Shown here: positions 34,431 through 45,392 of the stretch, piece by piece | How positions within the stretch are numbered: position 1 is the first letter of the stretch | Layout of the letters: every line of letters starts with the position of its first letter | Origin: Bettongia penicillata ogilbyi | Lineage: Eukaryota; Chordata; Mammalia; Diprotodontia; Potoroidae | Direction: 5' to 3' | Length of the DNA: 64,000 nt | NCBI GenBank assembly: GCA_023548195.1 | Contig: JAJHZJ010000751.1 | Location: 996,501 to 1,060,500 of the forward strand | Program-made: the position numbers and the translations under genes | The notes under the pieces: model-generated | The model's database searches: none | What the model saw: only the letters and a program-made list of their open reading frames with translations | Told to the model about the DNA's origin: nothing

Positions 34431-34994
34431 CTTGGAAAGCTCCAATGGGGAAAATCTATCAACTTTTAGGGAAGTCCATGCCATTTTAGAAAAGCAGGAA
34501 ACATTAGCATGTTATTTTTGGTTGGTTGGTTGTCATTTTCCTCTTTGTCCCATCAAGCCCAAATTTTGTTCCTTGCAATTTCCATGCATTACCTCTCTTC
34601 TAATGCCAAGAAAACCCCTCTTAAATATGATAGCTCTTCAAATGCCTCAAGGCAACTGTTACCTCATTCTTCCTTCCTTTTCTCCAGTGAGACATCCCCA
34701 ATTCTCTCAACCAATCTATTAGATGCCATGACTTTGACGTTTATCATCTTAGATGCCCAACTGTAGACACCCTCCAGCTTTAGGAAAGACAATGTCTTTC
34801 TTAAAATGCAGATGTCCAAACTGAAAAAAATATACTCCAGACACAATCTTCCCAGAGCAAAGTAAAAAGAAAAAATTTTGTAAACTTCCCAATTGCCTAC
34901 TGTTTTTCTATGGATGTAGCCAGAAATTACATTACTGTCTCTCTGTCTACCTTGCTATTAGCTCATTATGAGTCAACAAATCATTAAAATCAGC

Positions 34995-35165
34995 AGATCA
35001 TAGGATCATAGTTTTATATTAGAAGGGCTTTTACTGATCATAGAGTTTAGCCCTTTCGTTACTCATAAGAGGAAAATTAGGATCCCAATATTTGACTTCC
35101 CCAAGGTTACACAGGCAATAATAAGTAGATCAGTGTTCTTTATACAATTCAATGCAGTTTAGTTA
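34995..35165 (-). mobile_element. MIR-related SINE, antisense
   Basis: agatcataggatcatagttt, 'actcataagaggaaaattag', 'cttccccaaggttacacagg'. Inserted in the CR1-type relic. Confidence 0.65.
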
Positions 35166-35684
35166 CTTCTCCTCTAGATTTTACTTATGAAGTTTGATCC
35201 CAAGGGTAAATTTATCCCTATTAAATATCATATAATTTAGGCTTAGCCCAAATAATCTAACCTAGTAATTTCTGGAATCCTCTTTTTCTATCCTCTTTAA
35301 TTGTGGAATCTTTCAAATCTGCTAAGTATATATTCATTTAAGAAGTCATTGAAAAAAATCATTAAATAGCCTGGAGTCAAGGACAAATGTCTGGGACACC
35401 CTAGTGGAGGCTTCCAGCCAAGAAGACATCAAACCATTAATGATCACTCTTTGATTCCTTTGGTTCCTTTTTCTTTGTCAGTTCTAAATTCACCCTAGTA
35501 TACTATCATCTAACCCTAGGGGTTGGCAGTCCAGGGGTGAAATTTTGCCCATCACTTACTTATGTATAGACTAGAACTTAAGATGTCTTTTGCATATTTA
35601 AATAACAGTTTAAATAAAAAGTCTTTAAATAAAACATTAAATTTTAATTTACTTTTTCCTCCTTTTAAGTTTCCTTTTATATAT

Positions 35685-35870
35685 TATATTCTCTCATTAG
35701 GTTTTAAATCCTTTGAAGGCAGTGATTATTTTTCTTCTTTTTATTTGTGTACCTGTATATTTAAATATCTGTATATTTGTATAAATACAATGTTTTATTT
35801 GCATTTTATTTTATTTATGTATCCCAAATGCTAAGCACAGTCCTGGCACCAAGCAGACAGTAAATGTTGT
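35685..35870 (+). mobile_element. L2 3' end
   Basis: aggttttaaatcctttgaag, 'gcagtgattatttttcttct', 'tgctaagcacagtcctggca' and 'cagacagtaaatgttgttg'. Confidence 0.7.
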
Positions 35871-36159
35871 TGTTTTTTTTTTCTGATTGGTTGATGACTT
35901 TAAATTAAATTCAACTTGGAATAAAGAAAATTTCATTCTAATTGAAGTTAAATTAAAATTTATTATAAAATGTAAAAAAAAATTTCTTAGAACAAGGGTA
36001 ATATACAAACAAGTAACACTATACATTTGGCCCATGGGACAAACTTTGCTGATCTCTAAATTCTAGGCCACAAAAATAGTACAAGAAATTTTGTCAAATG
36101 CCTTCCTACTCTTTATCAGTTTATGCATTTAGATGCTTAGTCTAAAACTGAACATGATA

Positions 36160-36495
36160 CTTCAGATACTTGTTCCCCTACTCAATAGGAGTCCCCATCA
36201 CAAATTCCTTATCCAGACAAAGTAAATATCAGACCCTGGGCCAAGAGAGTAATAAAAAAAATGAAAACAGTCTCAGCCCTTGAGTTTATGTTCCAGTTAA
36301 GGGAGGGAGAATAGATTACACAACTAAATGAATACAAAATGTATACAAAGTCACTTCAGATTGACATGAGATGGATCGTCCTAAAACCTGAGATGATCAA
36401 AAAAATCTTTTTATAAGAGGTGGCTCTGGAGCTAAGGCTAGACTAGAGCAAGAGGTGGAGATGAGGCAGGAAGTACAAATTTGTTGAGCATTTCA
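36160..36495 (-). mobile_element. L2 3' region, antisense
   Basis: acagtctcagcccttgagtt, 'tatgttccagttaaggg', and further on 'ggagctaaggctagactaga' correspond to the antisense tail followed by the 'gagccttgaaggaagctagg' part. Confidence 0.65.
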
Positions 36496-36544
36496 TTATT
36501 TCCATTTCCTCCCTTCTGTAAACAATTGAATGGGATTATTCATA

Positions 36545-36725
36545 TGATCACAGATTTAGAAATGAAAGAGACCTCAGTGGTCATCTGGTACTAAACTTTC
36601 TTATAATCGATGTGGAAACTAAGACTCAGACAGTTTGTTGCCTAAGGACATATCATAAATACTTGGTGGATCAGTGTTGAAAGACTTCTGAAGCCTCTGT
36701 ACCATGCTGCCTTCTGAGAGTCTCA
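36545..36725 (-). mobile_element. MIR-related SINE, antisense
   Basis: cagatttagaaatgaaagag, 'acctcagtggtcatctggta', 'gtggaaactaagactcagac', 'ctctgtaccatgctgcc'. Confidence 0.7.
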
Positions 36726-37717
36726 GTAATCCCTTCTAGTTACCAGCCCTTCCCAAGAAAGTACCTTGTCTTAAAGCGTGCAGGCTCTCAGACTGGTATC
36801 ATTTTTTTTTGTAAATTAGCTTGGGGGATGGGGAGGAAATGAGGATTCCAGGGTAAATTCCATAATTTGTCTTTCTCCTCAAGCCTCCTGAACTAATCTT
36901 TTGATGGAAGCTTTCCAGTGAATGAATGGCTATGGATATCTTTTCCCAGAGGGAAAGGAGTTAATCATCCCTTGTGTTTATGATTATTTTTTTTTCAAGC
37001 AGCGATCTCTAAGCAGTCAGTTTAAATATCCATTTAGTTCAACTGACCGATTATTGCAACTGGTAAGTATTAAACAAAGTTTTCTTGGAGATATAGTCAT
37101 AATGACATGGAAAAGGAGAAATCTAGTAGCAGAGTGTAAGGTACCTGTGGGCAAGAACTGGGGATTTTTTGTTTTTTGTTTTATGTTTTGTTTCTTTATT
37201 TTCTGATTTGGTTTTGGTTTGTGCATGTGGAAACAGAATATGTCTTATTATCATCAGAACTGTAGTGAGGTGCATAGAGACTGACTGGAGCCAGAAAGAT
37301 CTGGGATCAAGTTTACTACTGCAACATACTTACTTTTAAGTCTCTTTCAATCTCAGTCCCATCCCAACCCCAACCCTCAGGAAATGCTCTAAGATTCTAT
37401 ATTGCAGAATAGTTGCAGTGTTTGATTCCTTGATTCATACCTTTGAAGACAGGAAAGGGGGGAATTGTTGTTTCTGGTGAATTGTAAAATTGACCCCAAC
37501 ATGGTTGCCTTTAGGAAAAATGAATTTCTCCACAGAAAGAGGAATGAATTATTCAACTTATAGGGAAATTGGAAGGGCATAGCTGCTCTGAGTAGGAGTT
37601 TGTGTTCATATTTAAGTACATATTTCTGCATGCTCCGGTATGTAGTGACTTGCTAGGAGACAACTTAATACAGTGGGAGTATGTAAAGAAAGAGCTCTAT
37701 GTATTACATACAAATGA
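36726..37717. other. Mostly unassigned DNA
   Basis: A SINE head fragment on the plus strand at about 37256-37345 (gactggagccagaaagatct) is the only piece I can name. The rest has no recognised family. Confidence 0.4.
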
Positions 37718-37817
37718 TTACTACTACTACTACTACTACAACCACTACCACTACCACTACTATTACCACAACCACCAACACCACCACTACTACTACTGCT
37801 GCTGCTGCTGCTACTAT
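37718..37817. repeat. (CTA)/(CCA)/(CTG) trinucleotide cluster
   Basis: Successive runs of CTA, mixed CCA/CTA and GCT triplets over 100 bases. Poly-Tyr and poly-Thr frames derive from it. A MIR fragment follows at once. Confidence 0.95.
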
Positions 37818-37819
37818 TA

Positions 37820-37935
37820 AGTTGTATTTGGAGTTAGAGAACCCAGGATTGAATAACAGCTCGACTACTTATTACCTGTTTGACCTTGAGCCATTCATTT
37901 AATTTTCTTTGGAATAACTTTTTCCCTCTATAACA
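37820..37935 (+). mobile_element. MIR fragment
   Basis: ttggagttagagaacccagg, 'tattacctgtttgaccttga', 'gccattcatttaattttctt'. Confidence 0.65.
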
Positions 37936-38360
37936 AGAATGGTTGCCATGGGTGACATTAAGACTTTGCCAATAGGAAATCTATGATTGTGCCACAAGGC
38001 AGCCCTATTATAAGGATAAGGTTTGGACTTTCGATGTTCTATTATTCGCCCCTGGTTTCTTGTGTTGTTTCACTTGGCATCTACCTTGGAAGACAATAGA
38101 GATGTGTAAGGACATAGTCATTTCACCAAAAGGGAAAGTCTGTGATAATTCAGATATTATTACCATATAGCTTTGGCTTTGTTATGTAAAAGTGATTGCC
38201 ATGAAAGTCTTCTCTATCATGTTAGAGATCCGTCAGTAAGTCACAGATGCTCTATGGCAATGTTCTCCCAGTGAGAAGACAGCAAGGCCTCTTGGGAGGG
38301 GTCACCACATTTACAAAAGGGACTCTCTCTCTAGGAGTGTGTGATCGAACAATAAGTGGG
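37936..38360. other. Unassigned DNA
   Basis: Nothing recognised. Confidence 0.45.
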
Positions 38361-38364
38361 TGCA

Positions 38365-38600
38365 TTTAGCAACATTTATGTGGCACTTTACAGGTTGCTA
38401 AATGCTTTACAAATAGTTTTCAAACAGTATCTCATGTTTTCCTTAAAGCAATCCTGGGAGGGACTACAGATGAGGGAACTTAAACTGAATGAAATCAAGT
38501 AATTTGCCCAGAATGATACAGCTAGTAAGTTTCTGAGTCTGGACTTGAGCTCAGACCTTTTTGACCGTAAGCCTGCTCTATCCACTGAGCCATCTAGGTA
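38365..38600 (-). mobile_element. MIR, antisense, near full length
   Basis: gcactttacaggttgctaaa, 'atgctttacaaatagttttc', 'acagatgagggaacttaaac', 'acagctagtaagtttctgag', ending 'tctatccactgagccatcta'. Confidence 0.8.
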
Positions 38601-38974
38601 AAGGTGGATCAGATCATACCTTCCTAGCAGCAGCCAATAGTAGGGCTTACTTTAAGCCCAATGTCCTCTACTCTTACCCCTAGATACTTCTCCCACTCCT
38701 TTTTCTTCCTTCATCATGCAAACATCCAACCACCTTCCTTTCAGAGTGGGGCTTCAGCCCCTCAGCCCTTCCCAAGAACTCACAGCAGTATCTAAAACTA
38801 TTTTTAGAAAAATTCAATGTCCACTCACTGCCTCCAAATAACCTTTTGGTTGGTGGGCACCCATCAGATCATAGCCTCTGCACTTGGTGGTATTAACAAC
38901 TGAGGAAGAACTAAGCCACTCTACTTTCATTCTGGGTGAAACAAAGTGAGTGAAACAAGCCAAGTAGGAATGGT
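38601..38974. other. Unassigned DNA
   Basis: Pyrimidine-rich around 38.68-38.78 kb; no family recognised. Confidence 0.4.
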
Positions 38975-39044
38975 GGGATGGTAATTCATATCACAAATGG
39001 TAATTTTTTTCCCTTCCAAACCCACACCTCTTCCAAACTTCTCT

Positions 39045-39098
39045 ACTACTGTCATGGTCACCACCATCCTTCCAGTCATGGAGGCTCTCATGACATCA
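39045..39098. repeat. 54-bp direct repeat, left copy
   Basis: Pairs without gaps with 39267-39320; I count 6 mismatches in 54. The two copies flank the RTE-like fragment and consist of L2 sequence. Confidence 0.85.
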
Positions 39099-39266
39099 AT
39101 CACGTGAGAGAGGCACATGTTCACAGGAACTATTTGGATCTGACCTGTGGCAGAGCATTCTGAGCTCATATTGGTATGATCAGCCATAGACAAACACATT
39201 GTAACTTGAGTCTAACATACTGATGCCATCTTCCTCCTCTTAGAGAATGAAGAACAATAACCAAGC
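39099..39266 (+). mobile_element. RTE-like LINE 3'-end fragment
   Basis: gacctgtggcagagcattct, 'gagctcatattggtatgatc', 'agccatagacaaacacattg' and a tail 'tgaagaacaataaccaag'. Same family as 24.5-24.67 kb and the antisense piece at 1.7 kb. Bracketed by the 54-bp direct repeats. Confidence 0.75.
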
Positions 39267-39320
39267 ACTACCGTCAGGATCACCACCATCATTCCAATCA
39301 TGGAGGCTCTCATGCCATCA
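39267..39320. repeat. 54-bp direct repeat, right copy
   Basis: See the left copy; it resumes the L2 sequence after the insertion. Confidence 0.85.
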
Positions 39321-39447
39321 GTATTTTGCTTAACTCCTCCCTTTCCCTCATCCCACATATCCAACAAGTGACCAAATCTTACCATTCTACCTCCACAAGA
39401 TCTCTTTAATCCAACCCCTGTTCTCTATTCATATAATCATCACTCTA

Positions 39448-39616
39448 GGGGCCATTTCCAGTCATCCTGATCTATATCTTGCCACTGAACCAAGATGGCT
39501 CTGGAGAGGAAAGTGAGGCAGGTGCCCTTGCACTTAAATCCAATTCACTTGCAAGACATGGCACCATCTTCTAATGTCATGGTCTTCTTTGAGAACAAAG
39601 GACAAATGACAGTAGG
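39448..39616 (+). mobile_element. RTE-tailed SINE, 3' part
   Basis: ccatttccagtcatcctgat, 'aagatggctctggagaggaa', 'cacttaaatccaattcactt', tail 'tcttctttgagaacaaagga'. Flanked by catcactcta (39438-39447) and catcacccta (39617-39626), 9 of 10 identical, a plausible target-site duplication within the L2. Confidence 0.78.
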
Positions 39617-39835
39617 CATCACCCTAATTTATCCCTTGCTCCCTTCTTGGTTAGCCTACTACAATAGCCTCCCAACTGTCCTCCTTGCCTCACCTCTTTC
39701 CCTACCCCAGTATCTCTTTCCCACAGCTGTCAAAGTGATTTTTGTCCAGTGCATAGCTAACCGTATGACTCCTCTACTTAGTAAACTCCAGTGGCTCCTT
39801 ATCTAGTTTGAGACCAAATAGTCTCTCAATTTCAT

Positions 39836-41120
39836 CTCATCATTTTAAAATTTCAGTTGCTGTATAAGTTTCATAATCAATATGACTGTTAGCATACCAG
39901 TGGAAAAATCCAATTGATATAGAATATGTATCAATTTTAATAGCAATTAATAACAAATATTAACAAGTAAAACTTATTAAATGTCATTTGTAAATAAGTG
40001 TACACACACACATACAAATATAGTTAAATATGCAAAAATATTTTACTGATAGAGGCACAAAATCAAAAAAATCTGGAGACCTCATCTCTAAGACATGGTA
40101 TAACTGACTGAAGGAAGGAAACGGCTATCATATTTCTAATCTGAACAGACAATTTCTAATGCCACTAGGCTGACACTTTTCTCCATTCTGTACTCACCCT
40201 TGGCCCTTCATAATGGCAAGAGACTAAACCTGAGAGAGTAGGGGGAGTGAGAAGGAGATAAATAAATGCAGTTACCAGATGGCAGTTTCAAACTTAAAAT
40301 CAATGTGGTGAAAAGGTACATAGTTCATCAGAAGAGACCTTGGAATGGAAAATATTAATAATGGCAATGTCTGACAAATAATGTGTGCCCAAACAGCTGA
40401 GTACACAAGACAAATTCAATTTTAAAGCCCCTGTGTCATTAACAAAGTTCTTATGCTTTTCTCCCTGGGTTTATGGCATCTCCAGAGCCTAGCATGCATT
40501 ATGTCATAGGCTAAAAATTCATTAAGCTCTCTTCCATATTTTGTTATTGTCTGACCTCTGAATTACTCTACCTCAGTGGAGTTTCCATCGCCATTGTGTT
40601 CCTAGACCACATGAAACTAGATTATATTGGAGTAAAAGTGTTGTAGAACTTCTCACCCTCATTTGGATTAGATCAAGAGCAGCCCAGTCACAAAAGCATA
40701 GGTCAAAAAGAAAAAGGTTTTCTTCAATTTACTTGCAAGATTTAATAAGGTATTTCATGGAGAGCTGTTTTATTGGTGTAGGAGGGAACACTCCAGGTGT
40801 TAAGTGTTAATTTCTAATTTCAGGAGTCTGAGATTAAGTATGTAGCCACTGTGGCCAAAGTGGAGTAGAATGACAGGATGGCAAGGAACCTTCTAGCAAG
40901 GTAGCCTTTTTCTTTCTATTTAAGCATTTGCTTATTGATGATAACTGTCGCTGTTTCCCTCCCAGCCTGATATCTTTCTTTTTCATGACCTCATTAAAGG
41001 GGCCATGCCCTGGCTACTTCTTAAACAGGCCTATTCAATGAATGGGCTTTACCTCACCCTAAGTACCTAAGTACCTGCAAAGGCCTTGGCCTAAAGGGCT
41101 CAAGTCTCCTAGTGCATTCT
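39836..41120. other. Unassigned block
   Basis: AT-rich at 39.85-40.05 kb, then ordinary composition; no gene or repeat family recognised over 1.3 kb. Confidence 0.45.
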
Positions 41121-41126
41121 AGGTCA

Positions 41127-41290
41127 TCTCCAGTCATCCTGAGGAACATCAGGTCTTTGGATTCAGATGGCTCTGGAGGACAACTGAGTCTGGTGACTTG
41201 CACAGCCCTCCTTCACTCAAAGTCACTCACAAGTCATGTCATTATTTCTCTGATGGCATGATCTTCTTCAGCAGCAAAGGACAAACATAC
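41127..41290 (+). mobile_element. RTE-tailed SINE, 3' part
   Basis: gtcatctccagtcatcctga, 'agatggctctggaggacaac', 'cttcactcaaagtcactcac', tail 'tcttcagcagcaaaggacaa'. Confidence 0.75.
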
Positions 41291-41439
41291 AATGCTGTTG
41301 TGATAAGGGTGATTGGGGAACCCTCCATCTGCTAGATTAGGACATTTCCAAAGGAAATATGATGAAATCCAAAAGTCATCCCATAAAAAGAAATGAAGAG
41401 AGGGTGGGGCCTTTCTCCTCTCTTTATAGCCTGTTAGGG

Positions 41440-41635
41440 ATGAGCTGTGCAGTGGATAGGGTGTTGGATTTGGAGTCAAGACAACTTTTAATCCTGCCTG
41501 AGAAACTTATTAGCTATATCTCAGCTTTAGTTTCCTCATCTTAAAATGATAGAAATATTTACCTCAATAGGTCACTGTGAGGATCAAATGAAATTATAGA
41601 ACCTATATAAATGCTATATAAATATTAGTGTAAGG
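41440..41635 (+). mobile_element. MIR-type SINE
   Basis: gtgcagtggatagggtgttg, 'gatttggagtcaagacaact', 'ctttagtttcctcatctta', 'tgtgaggatcaaatgaaatt', 'tgctatataaatatta'. Confidence 0.82.
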
Positions 41636-42840
41636 AAGGAACTGGTGAGTGTTCAGAGTGTTTCAAGCAGTGGCATGCCATGTAGAAAATGCTGGGGATG
41701 CTTTTTCCTTTAGAAGAGATGTCATCGCATGTTAGGAAAGTACACTGGAGATACTGTGGTGGGGCTGGTTCTACTCAACCAACTACATGGTAAAGAGGAA
41801 TCTCATTGGCTACAGAGACATTCAAAAAGGACTGTTAGCTTAGGCCAATTCTGCTTTTTGCCTCTTGCATTTCTGATCTCAGTAACTCGCTTCTGGCATT
41901 TAGTGAGACGCCATGATAAAACGGAAGTTCTTGGGGGTATTCTCCTCATCAAGGCCATATGATCCCCAAGAAATACTTAAGTTGTTGACCTTTGATTTGT
42001 TGCTTTAAATTCTAAGTGAGGAGAATGGAACCTCAATGACTTTGTGGAGTCTGGATATCTCAGCATCCTAGAATTCCAATTTGAAATCAGCATAGCATTG
42101 ATGCCCTAAGGAAAAAGGAGTAACCTTCAGAAGAAATATTTGAGACCTAGGCCAGTGGAAACTAAGACATGGACTTATTTGAAAGTCATGCCACATCTTT
42201 AGTCAAACAAAGGCTATAGAAGACATGAGTTAAGTTGAACCTCCTTTGCCTAGGAAGTGAAATAGGACAGGGAAGACCATGATGATGCTGGGGTATTGGG
42301 AGGAGCATAAGAAGTAGATGTTTGCACAATTATTCTTGCTATACCTTTGTAGTACATATTCCTTTAAAAAAGGTAACTTCTGTTGTGTTTTAAATGGTAC
42401 TGGAACAGGAGTCACTGGCACATAACAATGGGGCCAACACCACCCTAACAACAGAGCCAAGGCTCAGGATGATGGCAGTAGAAACAAGGCTCTTTAACCC
42501 TTCAGAGTACCCAAGAACCAGGAATGGGCTATGTAGCCAGACTGGCTTTGAGAGAGTAAACCAGAATGTCAACTATACTGTTGCCATTACATTGGGGACA
42601 ATTCCCATCTTACTTGCCAATCATTTTTGAGACACACTTTCCCTTCAACTGAGTGAGTGCGTTGTCATCTCAAAGCATCGCTCCTTTGTTACTGAGCCAG
42701 AGCATTTAGCTGATACCAAAGGGTCAAAATATTCATGACCAGCTCCATGAGAGGTGGCCCAGTCCATCAGATCAATGGGTTTCCATTATCTCTAGAGCTA
42801 TACAATTTTTAGAAGGAGCTTTTTTTAGGATTCTAGATTT
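41636..42840. other. Unassigned block
   Basis: No repeat family or domain-bearing frame recognised. Confidence 0.45.
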
Positions 42841-42844
42841 AGAC

Positions 42845-43105
42845 TGTACAGTAGTTCTTAACTGTGTCCATAAATTTTATATGTATATATATTTGTATAT
42901 ATAAATTTGATATATATTTATATACACATATATATGTACATACATATGCATATGTGTGTATATTTAGATATAAACTATATTTCATCATTGTTGGTTTCTT
43001 TTGTAACCATATATATTTTACTGAATTCATTTCAAAATATTATTATGGGAAATGGTCCAGACTTCACCAGACTGCCAAACAATTCATAAAACCAAAAAAG
43101 TTTTT
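42845..43105. mobile_element. Possible non-autonomous DNA transposon fragment with internal TA/TG tract
   Basis: gtagttcttaactgtgtcca at one end and 'ccagacttcaccagactgcc' at the other match the dispersed block at 26.96-27.15 kb. Bases about 42870-42965 are an imperfect TATATG microsatellite. Confidence 0.38.
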
Positions 43106-43109
43106 TTTT

Positions 43110-43212
43110 AATCCTGATTTAGAGGTGGAAGGTGTAGGTAGAGGTCATCAAATCTGAGCTTCTCATTTTACAGAAGAAAAAAAAACTAAGACTGAGAGAT
43201 ATTAAGTGTAGC
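43110..43212 (-). mobile_element. MIR-related SINE fragment, antisense
   Basis: tgatttagaggtggaaggtg, 'gaggtcatcaaatctgagct', 'ctcattttacagaagaaaaa'. Confidence 0.6.
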
Positions 43213-43373
43213 ACTCTCCTTCTCCCCCCCACCCCAACCCCTATTACAGTTCAAATAACTTTGGATACAAAATAGTGTTCATGAAAGGAAGTTTGTTGTA
43301 GAAGTTATCCAACATGGCTTCCTTAGGGGGTGACAACTCAGGAGTCATAAGATGCCAGGAAATTGACACCAAG

Positions 43374-43444
43374 GATCTACTCACCTTGATACTTGAACAA
43401 TTGATTGATTGATAGTGTTGTTCAAGTATCAAGGTGAGTAGATC
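43374..43444. repeat. Perfect 27-bp inverted repeat with 17-base spacer
   Basis: Left arm 43374-43400 (gatctactcacctt...gaacaa) is the exact reverse complement of the right arm 43418-43444. The spacer 43401-43417 is ttgattgattgatagtg. Two more outer pairs form after one G-T position. The arms show no mismatch, unlike the diverged repeats around them. Confidence 0.95.
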
Positions 43445-43594
43445 TTTCTTACCATCACAAGATGATTTAAGTACACAGCCAAATAAGTATGATATGAGGG
43501 AAAATGGGATAGAGGCAACAGAAAAGTGTTCGCTATCTTCTAGAGGAAATTTGGGGATGAAAAGATGACTTCCATTCTCTGGAAGAGGGTCAGG

Positions 43595-44085
43595 GTCACA
43601 TCCTATGTAATACTCTGCTATTCACATTTATTGATCCTATTATATCAGTCAGCTTGCTATTCCTCACATGGTTCACTCGATCTGGACCTTTACTCTGGCT
43701 GTCCCGTATCCCTAGTATACCCTTATTCCTCATTTCTTTTGGAATCTTTGATTTTTTTCAGAATTTAGCTCAAATATTACCTTTCGCATGAGACCTTTCC
43801 TGCCCCCTTTCCCACCACTGGTACCTTCCCTTACAAGGCTATATCATATCTGCATATGTATATATATGCACATATATACATACATACATATATATGCACA
43901 CGTGTTTATGTGTATATACACACACATCTATCATTTATCTGTCTGTCTATCTACACAGACATGCAGATGTTCATAATATTTCCCTTCTTAGAATGTAAAC
44001 TCCTTGAAGACAGAGGATTTTCCTTTAGAACAAATTATAGGACCTAGTCCAGCATATAGGACATAGGAGGCTTCACAAATTTGTA
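43595..44085 (+). mobile_element. L2 3' region with microsatellite insertion
   Basis: tcagaatttagctcaaatat, 'gcatgagacctttcctgccc', then after the microsatellite 'gaatgtaaactccttgaaga' and 'agtccagcatataggacata'. Confidence 0.78.
43852..43957. repeat. (TATATG/TACA)n and (TCTG/TCTA) microsatellite
   Basis: Alternating TA, CA and TG units followed by a short run of TCTG/TCTA, within the L2. Confidence 0.93.
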
Positions 44086-44955
44086 TGTTTCTTCAAAGGG
44101 AAAATTAGCAGGAAGTGGCTGGGCCTGATATCTCATAGCTGACATGCCAAGGAGCATGATCTAGGTCCGTCATCCTCACCATGTGTTCCTCAGTGTCTCC
44201 TGTCCCCTTTCAATATCCCAACCTACCAATTTCTCAACATCCTTAACTCCCATGCCCCATATTTCTAGACAATCTCAACCACACACAAGAATAGAAATGT
44301 GCAGTTCATATACCCTTCTCTTTCCTTTCCCTAGTTCAACTGAAATATCCCCAGCTGCTGGAATTATAATTATCACTTATTCTTTGATGGCAACTTGACC
44401 AATATTTCTATTAACATATTAGATTTACTACACAGGGGTAGGCAAAATTAATATCAATTTCCATGGGACCAGCAGCTTAAAGGCCCTATACTATCTCCGA
44501 AGTGTGGCACTTTTTCACTCTTTCCTCTCATTCTATACTGAGATGATGAAGACTTGAGATTCTGCATGACTCTTACCTCTTACCTCCTATTACTCCTTTT
44601 CAGTCATTCCCACAATGCATTACCAAGGCTCAAGGTGCCATTCTCTGCATTCATACTGCTTTCTCTTCCATTTTCTCATGTAAGATTGGTCTACAATCAT
44701 ATGATTATGAAAGTTACACAGGATATGGCAGTTACACACACCAGCACTCTGCTTATGTCTTTTTCATTGTTTTGTTTTGTTTTTTTGGGGGGGAGGGTTG
44801 GTATAGACCTATGTTGACACTAATATGGGGAAACTCCCAGGGAAGAAATCTCTATGATCGGTAACTACTCTGCATGCATAGTCCTACAGACACTTGTCCC
44901 AAGTGTCATGCCAGAGGTCACAAAGTTTGTATGTCTCATAAATAAGACTTGAATA
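44086..44955. other. Unassigned block
   Basis: Pyrimidine-rich at 44.17-44.35 and 44.5-44.7 kb; no repeat family or coding signal recognised. Confidence 0.4.
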
Positions 44956-44957
44956 TA

Positions 44958-45103
44958 GAGTTGCCTCAATTTCTTCAACTATTAAACAGGATGATAATAG
45001 CACTTACCTTCCAGGGCTGTTGTGAAAATCAAATGATATAATATTTGTAAATTGCTTAATTGACATATATTAGGTGCTATATAAATGCTTATTATTATTG
45101 TTT
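44958..45103 (+). mobile_element. MIR, 3' half
   Basis: gttgcctcaatttcttcaac, 'gataatagcacttaccttcc', 'ttaggtgctatataaatgct'. Confidence 0.8.
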
Positions 45104-45139
45104 TTTCTATCATAATGAAGATATTTAACTGCTGACTTA

Positions 45140-45392
45140 TAAGAAGAACAATATAGTGGATATGTGTTTTTCTTGGAGTTGAGGAGACGTGTTCAAATTT
45201 TCCCTCTGACACTGATTGGCAGTATCACTATGGCCACACCCCTTCAGTTTTCCTCACCTATGAATTACAGGTGATACTTGTAAGAACTACCTAAAAGGCT
45301 TGTTTGAGACTCAAGCAAGAAAATGTACTGTACACATAAGTATATAAAGCATTTTGCAAACTGTAAGGTTTTATGGAAGTGCTAGTTATTAT
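45140..45392 (+). mobile_element. MIR-type SINE, near full length
   Basis: ggagttgaggagacgtgttc, 'tctgacactgattggcagta', 'cagttttcctcacctatgaa', 'agtatataaagcattttgca'. Confidence 0.78.

Larger units (their letters stand above)
34560..36135 (-). mobile_element. CR1/L3-type LINE relic, antisense, with later insertions
   Basis: The antisense strand preserves CR1-group word order. Near 34.75-34.86 kb it encodes CLEYIFFSLDICILRKTLSF, comparable to the 'LEY..QFW.P...KDI..LE' part of the reverse-transcriptase C terminus. At 35.19-35.25 kb the DNA reads (plus strand) 'aaatttatccctattaaata', the reverse of the MKFN..KC region. At 35.38-35.52 kb: 'ctgggacaccctagtggagg' and 'accattaatgatcactcttt'. At 36.07-36.11 kb: 'ttttgtcaaatgccttccta'. 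It is interrupted at 34995-35165 (MIR-like) and about 35530-36060 (L2 tail and unassigned sequence). Confidence 0.7.
38975..39835 (+). mobile_element. L2 carrying two younger insertions
   Basis: L2 words run 'ttccaaacccacacctcttc', 'tcaccaccatccttccagtc', (insertion), 'ccaacaagtgaccaaatctt', 'acctccacaagatctcttta', (insertion), 'cctactacaatagcctccca', 'agctgtcaaagtgatttttg', 'ctccagtggctccttatcta'. The insertions are at 39099-39266 and 39448-39616. Confidence 0.8.

Noticed and set aside
37718..37817. CRISPR-like or tandem-gene array
   Set aside because: Simple trinucleotide repeats with no spacers; nothing in the window has a repeat-spacer layout.
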